Assembly (NCBI GenBank): GCA_019415925.1
Contig: DXYG01000088.1
Coordinates: forward strand, 1-10,719
Direction: 5' to 3'
Length of the DNA: 10,719 nucleotides
Source of the DNA: Clostridiales bacterium
Lineage (GTDB): Bacteria; Bacillota; Clostridia; Oscillospirales; Acutalibacteraceae
Under the pieces are notes generated by a model. It ran no database searches. It saw only the letters and a program-made list of their open reading frames with translations, and had not been told where the DNA came from. Position 1 is the stretch's first letter; the number at the start of each line of letters is the position of its first letter. This document shows, piece after piece, positions 5,964 to 10,719 of this stretch. Both the position numbers and the translations under genes were made by a program.

Positions 5964-5990
5964 AATTGGTCAACTTTTCTTAACCGAATT
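5964..5990. promoter_or_regulatory. Operator-like dyad at the dehydrogenase transcript start
   Basis: AATTGGTCAA (5964-5973) and TTAACCGAATT (5980-5990) form an imperfect inverted repeat across a 6-base centre, with one extra base and one C/T difference. It covers the predicted transcription start and the first 20 or so leader bases, a position suited to repression. It recalls the TTAAC half-site of the redox repressor Rex but does not match its consensus spacing closely. Confidence 0.4.
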
Positions 5991-5991
5991 A

Positions 5992-6020
5992 ATTATATCA
6001 CTGCTTTTTGATAAAGTAAA
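5992..6020 (-). promoter_or_regulatory. Promoter of the alcohol dehydrogenase gene
   Basis: On the minus strand TTTACT (6015-6020), 17 bases, then a consensus TATAAT (5992-5997) with TG one base upstream, an extended -10. Transcription would begin near 5985, giving a leader of about 45 bases. This promoter makes the dehydrogenase transcriptionally separable from the LysR gene. Confidence 0.75.
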
Positions 6021-6064
6021 TACCTTTTATGCAGATTTATATGTGAAATTTTTGTGAAAAATGC

Positions 6065-6081
6065 ACTATTTGTCGAATAGT
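6065..6081. other. Small dyad between the LysR and dehydrogenase genes
   Basis: ACTATT (6065-6070) and AATAGT (6076-6081) form a perfect 6-bp inverted repeat around TGTCG. On the minus strand it lies 25 bases after the LysR stop and is followed by GCATTTTT, so it could be a weak terminator of the LysR gene. The stem is too AT-rich to be convincing, and an operator role is equally possible. Confidence 0.3.
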
Positions 6082-6106
6082 ATAAAAATATGACAATATA
6101 TTAAAA

Positions 6107-7018
6107 TCACAATCCGTATACGTTGTCGTCGCCTTTTGCATATTTCTTAACAGCTTCAACAAAAAGCTTTGCGGCAGGGTTTGAAATATTCTTGCCCCAA
6201 GCCATAACATAGGCAATGCTTGTGTCTGCATCTTCAACAGGAAAGACGTTGGTATAGCCGCTTGAGGTGAACGTTGCAAGCGACTGCGGGATAATTGAAA
6301 TACCGAGTCCCGACGAAACCGAAACATACATTGAAACAAGATCGTCAAATGTGTTTTCGACATTCGGAGAAATGTGAAAGGTGCGGAATAAATCCATAAT
6401 TTCCATATAAACGATAGGTGAAGCCGATTCGGACAGCAACAGCAGATTTTCCTCTGCAAGCTCACTGAGGCTGACTGATTTTCTGCCCTTGAATTTATAG
6501 TTTTTCGCCGTAACAATCGAAAGCGTTTCATTGTGGGTAACAAGCGTTTCAATTCCCGAGTTTTCGGGAACCATATCACGCGGCATAAAGCAGAAGTCAA
6601 AATCACTTCCCGTAATCGCCTGACTTTTGTCGTCGCAGTCAAGCGGCCTTACTTCAATTGTAATGTTAGGATACTTTTCATTGAAATCCGCAATGCATTT
6701 CGACGGAAAGCAAAAGGAAGTCATGTCGCAACCGAGCGTGATTTTACCCTGACCTCCGTCGTGCATCTGCTTGATAACCGTCTTTGCCTTTTTGAGCGTA
6801 TCGACAATTTCAATTGCATAGGGCAGCAGAGTTTTGCCCTCGTTAGTGATAATAACGTCCCTGTGCGAGCGTGTAAAAAGCTGAACTCCGAATTCTTTTT
6901 CAAGGTCGCTTACATATCGACTTACAGTTGATTGTGAAACGTAGTTGCGGCGAGCGGCTTCCGAAAAGTTTAATGTCTGCGCTACGGAAATAAAACAATT
7001 TAGCTGATTAATATCCAC
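6107..7018 (-). CDS. LysR-family transcriptional regulator
   Basis: This is a DNA-binding regulator of the LysR type, usually a tetramer that senses a small molecule. From the chosen start it is 303 residues, the normal length. The N-terminal winged helix-turn-helix (about 1-60) includes NCFISVAQTLNFSEAARR and SQSTVSRYVSDLE, and the linker helix follows. The C-terminal periplasmic-binding-like effector domain begins at GKITLGCDMT (about 91). The GTG at 7016-7018 is preferred because AAGGTGAG lies nine bases upstream; a TTG 21 bases earlier would have to read through that ribosome site. The effector domain carries five cysteines between residues 97 and 143. The gene diverges from the ketosynthase operon across a dyad-rich spacer, the classic LysR arrangement, and lies upstream of the dehydrogenase. 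Control of the operon is therefore likely; control of the dehydrogenase is possible. Confidence 0.92.
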   Translation of the reverse strand: MDINQLNCFISVAQTLNFSEAARRNYVSQSTVSRYVSDLEKEFGVQLFTRSHRDVIITNEGKTLLPYAIEIVDTLKKAKTVIKQMHDGGQGKITLGCDMTSFCFPSKCIADFNEKYPNITIEVRPLDCDDKSQAITGSDFDFCFMPRDMVPENSGIETLVTHNETLSIVTAKNYKFKGRKSVSLSELAEENLLLLSESASPIVYMEIMDLFRTFHISPNVENTFDDLVSMYVSVSSGLGISIIPQSLATFTSSGYTNVFPVEDADTSIAYVMAWGKNISNPAAKLFVEAVKKYAKGDDNVYGL

Positions 7019-7054
7019 TTTTTTATTCTCACCTTTCAAATTTTAAATAGCGTT

Positions 7055-7099
7055 ATGCAAAAATTGGAAATATTTCCCTAATAGTTGTTGTTTTTGCAT
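7055..7099. promoter_or_regulatory. Operator region in the LysR/ketosynthase spacer
   Basis: A perfect 9-bp inverted repeat, ATGCAAAAA (7055-7063) and TTTTTGCAT (7091-7099), brackets a perfect 12-bp palindrome GGAAATATTTCC (7066-7077). A third half-site-like ATGCAAATT lies at 7159-7167. On the minus strand a consensus TATAAT (7098-7103) overlaps the right arm and could be the LysR-gene -10, although its -35 is poor. The layout fits LysR self-repression together with activation of the divergent operon; this is inference. Confidence 0.5.
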
Positions 7100-7110
7100 T
7101 ATACAAACTG

Positions 7111-7139
7111 TTGAATTATTACTTATGTTCTGCTATAAT
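7111..7139 (+). promoter_or_regulatory. Promoter of the ketosynthase-ligase-thioesterase operon
   Basis: TTGAAT (7111-7116) and a consensus TATAAT (7134-7139) are 17 bases apart, with TG one base before the -10. Transcription would begin near 7146, about 62 bases before the ATG. It lies back to back with the probable LysR-gene promoter, so one bound regulator could affect both. Confidence 0.75.
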
Positions 7140-7151
7140 TCAAGTATAGCA
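7131..7151. promoter_or_regulatory. Dyad overlapping the operon -10 box
   Basis: TGCTATA (7131-7137) and TATAGCA (7145-7151) form a perfect 7-bp inverted repeat with a 7-base centre, covering the -10 box and the predicted start of transcription. A protein bound here would block the promoter. A smaller dyad, GCATA and TATGC (7149-7162), follows directly. Confidence 0.5.
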
Positions 7152-7207
7152 TAATAGTATGCAAATTGTAAATAACTATTTTAAAAATGTGCGTGAGGAG
7201 TATTGTT

Positions 7208-8428
7208 ATGAAAAAAATCGTAATCACCGGAATGGGGGCTGTAACTCCGGTAGGTATAGGCGTTGACAATTACTGGAAGAATATTACAGACGGCGTTTCG
7301 GGAATTGACACAATCAGAACCTTTGACCCAAGCGAGCTTGCAGTACAGATAGCAGGCGAGGTAAAGAATTTTAATCCCTCTGATTATCTTCCGAAAGACC
7401 TTATCAGAAAAACAGACCCCTTTATGCAGTATGCTTATATTGCTGCCGAGGAGGCTTTAAAGCAGAGCAAGCTTGAAATTGAGCCGCAGAGAACGGGTAT
7501 TGTAATGGGAACGGCTATGAGCGGTATTGCAACTATTGCATTCACTCAGGATGCATTGTCAGGTGCTTCTCACAAAAAGGTTGGCCCCAGATTTATCCCG
7601 AAAATTCTCGGAAATATCGCAGCTGCAAATATCGCAATCGACTACAATATTCAGGGACCGAGCTTTACGGTAAGCACAGCTTGTTCGTCGGGCGGTGACG
7701 CAATCAATACCGCTTGTATGTGCATCAACGCAGGCAAGGCAGACGTAATGCTTGCAATCGGTGCAGAGTCGGTGCTTTGTCCTCTCGTAATCTACTCACT
7801 TGCAAATGCAAAGGCTTTGTCAAGAAGAAACGACTCTCCTTCAAGCGCAAGCAGACCGTTTGATGTTACACGTGACGGTTTTGTAATCGGCGAGGGCGGC
7901 GGTGCGCTGATTCTTGAAACCGAGGAACACGCACTTTCAAGAGGCGCAAAGATTCTCGGTGTAATCAAGGGCTGCGGCAACACGGGCGACGCTTATCACG
8001 TTACTGCTCCTCATCCCGAAGGCAGGGGCGCAATTGCTTGTATGCAGCAGGCAATTGAAGAGGCAGGAATAAAAGCAGAAGAAATTGGTTATATTAATGC
8101 ACATGGAACTGCCACAAATAAGGGCGACTCCGTTGAAACCTCTGCAATTAAAAAGGTGTTCAAGGAAAATCTGCCTTACGTAAGCTCTACAAAGGGTGCA
8201 ACAGGTCATATGATGGGCGCAGGCGGAATTACCGAAACAATCACCTGCGTAAAGGCAATTGAAACAGGCGTTCTGCCTCCGACAATCAATCTCAGCGAGG
8301 TTGACCCTGAGTGTGCAGGCATTGACTTTGTTGCAAATACTGCTAAAAAGGCTGACATAAAGTACGCAATGTCAAACGCATTCGGCTTTGGCGGACAGAA
8401 TTCAAGTATTATTGTGGGCAAGTATTGA
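7208..8428 (+). CDS. FabF-like beta-ketoacyl-ACP synthase (KAS II family)
   Basis: This is a thiolase-fold condensing enzyme joining an acyl chain held on its cysteine to a malonyl-type extender with loss of CO2. The 406-residue length is typical of FabF. The triad is complete: C159 in STACSSGGDA, H299 in INAHGTAT and H334 in KGATGHMMGA. The C-terminal glycine loop reads FGFGGQN instead of the more usual FGGTN. The ATG at 7208 is chosen because AGGAG lies seven bases upstream; an in-frame ATG at 7187 would read through that site. It is the first gene of a three-gene operon without the usual fatty-acid genes (acpP, fabD, fabG, fabZ), so it is probably a specialised ketosynthase. A lone housekeeping fabF cannot be excluded. 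Confidence 0.93.
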   Translation: MKKIVITGMGAVTPVGIGVDNYWKNITDGVSGIDTIRTFDPSELAVQIAGEVKNFNPSDYLPKDLIRKTDPFMQYAYIAAEEALKQSKLEIEPQRTGIVMGTAMSGIATIAFTQDALSGASHKKVGPRFIPKILGNIAAANIAIDYNIQGPSFTVSTACSSGGDAINTACMCINAGKADVMLAIGAESVLCPLVIYSLANAKALSRRNDSPSSASRPFDVTRDGFVIGEGGGALILETEEHALSRGAKILGVIKGCGNTGDAYHVTAPHPEGRGAIACMQQAIEEAGIKAEEIGYINAHGTATNKGDSVETSAIKKVFKENLPYVSSTKGATGHMMGAGGITETITCVKAIETGVLPPTINLSEVDPECAGIDFVANTAKKADIKYAMSNAFGFGGQNSSIIVGKY

Positions 8429-8477
8429 TATAATATTTCGTTTGTTATGTAAATTATTTTGAAAGCAGGTTGAATTT

Positions 8478-10139
8478 ATGAAACTGACATACGATTGTGA
8501 AATGTTTAAAAAGACCTTTGAAAGTGAGTTTACCTGGCTTAACGGTTTTATGAGAAACGTAAGGCGTTTTGGCTACAAGAGTGCGGCTTTCGACCCGCTG
8601 TCAGGCAAAACATGGACTTATACCGAATTAAACAGCGACTCAAACAGATTTGCAAATGCTATGAAAGCAAGCGGAGTTGTAAAGAGTGACGTGGTATTTG
8701 TTCAGCTTTTCAATTCTCCGCAGTTTTTGTTCGGTTACATTGCTTCTCAGAAAATCGGAGCAATTTTCAATCCTGTAAACTTTAATCTTTCTCCCGGTGA
8801 AACTGCTGAAATCATTAACCACAACAAGCCAAAAGTATATGTTTATGACGCTGAGATTGTTCAGACTGCTGTCGATGCACTCTCGCTTTGTAAGCATAAG
8901 CCTGAAGTTGTGATTGCAGTCAACATCACTTCAAAGGAATTTAATCTTCCCGAGGGTCACATATTGTATGAAGACTATGTAAAAAGTGCGTCGGAGGAAA
9001 ATCCTCCGATTGACTTCAATCCCTATTTTTACGATGAAGTTGTAAGACTTCAGACCTCAGGCACAACAGGAACACCAAAGGGTGTTCCGCTCAATAACGT
9101 AAACGAGGTTTTGTCGGCACACGATGTTATTATGCATTTTCCGCTCAATCCGACCGACGTTACAATGAATATGACTCCTTGGTTTCACAGAGGAGGACTT
9201 CACTCAGGCGGCCCGACACCTACTCTTTATGCCGGTGCGGCTATGGTAATTCTGCGTACCTTTAACCCTAAAAACTGTATTGATTACGTTGAAAAATACG
9301 GAATTACTTTTATGACGGGCGTTCCATCAATCCTCACTCTGCTTGCCGGCAGACAGGAAAAGCACCCCAAGGATATTTCAACTCTGAAGGGCATTATCAC
9401 AATGGGCAGTCCGCTTGAAAAGGAAGCCTGCATACGTTTTCAGAACGTGCTCACTCCCAATATTTTCAACGGCTACGGCACAACCGAATCATTCTGGAAT
9501 ACGTTTCTCCGTCCGTTTGATTTGCCCGAAATGTCAGGTACGGCTGGACGTTCCTGCACAGATGACGAGGTGAAAATCGTAAAGGTTTACGATGATAAAA
9601 AGGCAGAGCCTGACGATGTTGTTCCTACCGATAACAAAACCGAGGGTGAAATAATCATAAGCTGTCCCTGCAAGTCAACCTACAGCTATGTAAATAACCC
9701 CGAAGCTACAAAAGAAAAGTTCTACAAGGGCTGGATGTATACAGGTGATATCGGTACATGGGACGAAAAGCAGTTTATCACCGTTGCAGGCAGAAAAGAC
9801 GATATGATAATCAGCAAGGGCGAGAATATCTACCCTGCAAGAATAGAGGAAGTCCTCAACTGCCACCCGAAGGTTCACGAGTGCATTGTAACAGGTGTTC
9901 CCGACAGCACAAGGGGAGAGTCTGTTGCGGCTTACGTAATTCCCGAGGACAACAGCCTTACGGTTGCCGAGCTAATGGAATATTGCTCTCAGTCACCGAA
10001 TATTTCAAAGTATCAGGCTCCACGCTACTATCGCTTTGTAAAGGAACTTCCGCATACGGCAACAGGTAAAAAACAGCATTTTATAATCAAAAAACAGGCC
10101 GAACAGGATTTAAAGGACGGACTGTTGCTCAAAAAATAA
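8478..10139 (+). CDS. AMP-dependent acyl-CoA ligase (ANL superfamily)
   Basis: The product activates a carboxylic acid with ATP to an acyl-adenylate and passes it to a thiol, normally CoA. At 553 residues it has all the core adenylation motifs. These are the phosphate-binding TSGTTGTPKG (193-202), YGTTES (333-338), YTGD (421-424), GRKDDMIISKGENIYPARIE hinge region (438-457) and a C-terminal TATGKK with the catalytic lysine at about 531. It is closest in feel to fatty or aromatic acid-CoA ligases; no peptidyl-carrier domain is fused. The ribosome site (AGCAGG) is modest. It lies 49 bases after the ketosynthase with no terminator between, and 13 bases before the thioesterase, so the three are probably co-transcribed. 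The acid it activates cannot be read from sequence; a carrier-protein thiol as acceptor is also possible. Confidence 0.92.
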   Translation: MKLTYDCEMFKKTFESEFTWLNGFMRNVRRFGYKSAAFDPLSGKTWTYTELNSDSNRFANAMKASGVVKSDVVFVQLFNSPQFLFGYIASQKIGAIFNPVNFNLSPGETAEIINHNKPKVYVYDAEIVQTAVDALSLCKHKPEVVIAVNITSKEFNLPEGHILYEDYVKSASEENPPIDFNPYFYDEVVRLQTSGTTGTPKGVPLNNVNEVLSAHDVIMHFPLNPTDVTMNMTPWFHRGGLHSGGPTPTLYAGAAMVILRTFNPKNCIDYVEKYGITFMTGVPSILTLLAGRQEKHPKDISTLKGIITMGSPLEKEACIRFQNVLTPNIFNGYGTTESFWNTFLRPFDLPEMSGTAGRSCTDDEVKIVKVYDDKKAEPDDVVPTDNKTEGEIIISCPCKSTYSYVNNPEATKEKFYKGWMYTGDIGTWDEKQFITVAGRKDDMIISKGENIYPARIEEVLNCHPKVHECIVTGVPDSTRGESVAAYVIPEDNSLTVAELMEYCSQSPNISKYQAPRYYRFVKELPHTATGKKQHFIIKKQAEQDLKDGLLLKK

Positions 10140-10152
10140 AGAGGTATCATAA

Positions 10153-10572
10153 ATGGAAAACAAATTTTATATAAGACGTGCCGCTTATTATGAAACCGAC
10201 AGAATGGGAATAGTTCACCACTCAAATCATATAAGGTATTTCGAGGAGGCACGCATTGATTTTATGCACAAAATCGGTTGTGACGTGCTTGACCTTGAAG
10301 AACAGGGTGTGCTTATCCCGAATGTTGACGCTTACGCAAAGTATTTAAAACCGGTAAGGTTTTACGATGAAGTGTATATTGAAGTCAGGCTTGTTGTTTT
10401 TAACGGCTCACGAATGGAGTATGACTACACAATGCGTTTTTGCGATAATGATGAAATCGCATCAACAGGTCATACAACACATTGCTTTGTAAACAGCGAC
10501 TTCAGGCCTATGAGCATTAAGCGCACTTTCCCCGAATTTTATCAAAGACTAAAAGATAATCTGTCAAAATAA
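10153..10572 (+). CDS. Hotdog-fold acyl-CoA thioesterase (4HBT/YbgC-FadM type)
   Basis: This enzyme hydrolyses acyl-CoA or acyl-ACP thioesters. The 139-residue single hotdog domain opens with the family signature. The pattern YYETDRMGIVHHSNHIRYFE holds the catalytic aspartate D16, and the pattern continues into FEEARIDFM. The rest alternates beta strands (KPVRFYDEVYIEVRL, RMEYDYTMRF, THCFVNSDFRPM) as expected. There is no signal peptide. The ATG follows AGAGG (10140-10144) and lies 13 bases after the ligase stop, pointing to translational and transcriptional coupling. It is the last gene of the operon; a 12-bp-stem terminator follows. It could release the operon product or clear wrongly charged thioesters. 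Confidence 0.92.
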   Translation: MENKFYIRRAAYYETDRMGIVHHSNHIRYFEEARIDFMHKIGCDVLDLEEQGVLIPNVDAYAKYLKPVRFYDEVYIEVRLVVFNGSRMEYDYTMRFCDNDEIASTGHTTHCFVNSDFRPMSIKRTFPEFYQRLKDNLSK

Positions 10573-10575
10573 AAA

Positions 10576-10616
10576 CGGCTGTTTCCGATTTGTTACGGAA
10601 ACAGCCGATTATTTTA
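10576..10616 (+). terminator. Terminator of the ketosynthase operon
   Basis: A perfect 12-bp stem, CGGCTGTTTCCG (10576-10587) with its complement at 10596-10607, closes an 8-base loop, ATTTGTTA. It is followed by the broken T-run ATTATTTT and starts four bases after the thioesterase stop codon. It is preceded by AAAAA, so it could also work weakly on the other strand. Confidence 0.88.
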
Positions 10617-10643
10617 AAAATCAATAATTGTTACTATTTGTTT

Positions 10644-10656
10644 AAATTGGCAATTT
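10644..10656. promoter_or_regulatory. Small dyad upstream of the right-edge promoter
   Basis: AAATTG and CAATTT flank a single G, forming a 6-bp inverted repeat ending six bases before the -35 box. It may be an upstream regulator site or simply AT-rich promoter sequence. Confidence 0.3.
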
Positions 10657-10661
10657 TTATC

Positions 10662-10690
10662 TTGACAAACAAAATTGTTTGCGGTATGCT
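10662..10690 (+). promoter_or_regulatory. Promoter with an internal operator, for a gene beyond the right edge
   Basis: A consensus TTGACA (10662-10667), 17 bases, then TATGCT (10685-10690). The spacer contains a perfect 7-bp inverted repeat, CAAACAA (10666-10672) and TTGTTTG (10675-10681), with a 2-base centre. This placement is typical of repressor sites of the MarR or TetR kind. No start codon for the downstream gene is visible before the window ends, although GGTAATAAT-type sequence at the edge may be its leader. Confidence 0.7.
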
Positions 10691-10719
10691 TTATTTGCAA
10701 AAAGGTAATAATAAAATCA

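Noticed and set aside
5941..5973. N-terminal extension of the alcohol dehydrogenase by 11 residues.
   Set aside because: The extension would translate through the strong GGAGGAG ribosome site, and family proteins begin near the MYRF methionine.
6037..6642. Open frame of about 200 codons overlapping the LysR gene on the same strand.
   Set aside because: It runs in another frame of a clear LysR gene, and its translation is low-complexity and resembles no family.
7019..7039. TTG start seven codons upstream for the LysR protein.
   Set aside because: The AAGGTGAG site lies inside this extension and is well spaced for the GTG at 7016-7018.
7187..7207. Upstream ATG as the ketosynthase start.
   Set aside because: It overlaps the AGGAG ribosome site of the ATG at 7208, and family proteins begin with the MKKIVITGMG pattern.

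Overview
The window looks like chromosomal DNA from a low-GC Firmicute of the Clostridia, most likely in the Ruminococcaceae/Oscillospirales range. The reasons are a sporulation sigma factor of the SigK type, a CarD-family regulator, strong Shine-Dalgarno sites, several TTG/GTG starts, AT-rich spacers with Gram-positive style hairpin terminators, and GTAG-flanked palindromic intergenic repeats. The assignment is an inference from gene content; no rRNA or other taxonomic marker is present. There is no tRNA, CRISPR array, transposase or phage gene, and no gene-free stretch longer than about 230 bases.

Left part (1-2340): a small four-helix membrane protein (50-505, +) converges on a DUF2804 protein (578-1585, -) across a shared bidirectional terminator. 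A small lipoprotein (1762-2109, +) diverges from DUF2804 and converges on sigK. The gap between the lipoprotein and sigK (2110-2339) holds no gene. It carries a perfect 28-bp inverted repeat whose arms are themselves palindromic, plus a diverged third copy of the same hairpin.

Middle (2340-4680): sigK (-) is intact, with a hydrophobic pro-sequence and no skin-type interruption. It diverges from exodeoxyribonuclease III (xth/exoA, 3156-3914, +). A CarD-family RNA polymerase-binding regulator (4076-4582, +) follows, with its own extended -10 promoter and a terminator-like hairpin in its leader. Two hairpin terminators close it, and the second also serves the gene on the other strand.

Right part (4729-10572): an iron-dependent alcohol dehydrogenase (-) and a LysR regulator (-) lie side by side with separate promoters. 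The LysR gene diverges from a three-gene operon (+): a FabF-like ketosynthase with an intact Cys-His-His triad, an acyl-CoA ligase-like adenylating enzyme, and a hotdog thioesterase. A 12-bp-stem terminator closes the operon. The divergent spacer is rich in dyads, suggesting that the LysR protein controls the operon and itself, and possibly the dehydrogenase. The operon could activate an acyl acid, extend it by one decarboxylative condensation, and release it by hydrolysis. No carrier protein or reductase is visible, so the product is unknown. The window ends with a promoter that carries a perfect dyad between its -35 and -10 boxes and drives a gene beyond the right edge.
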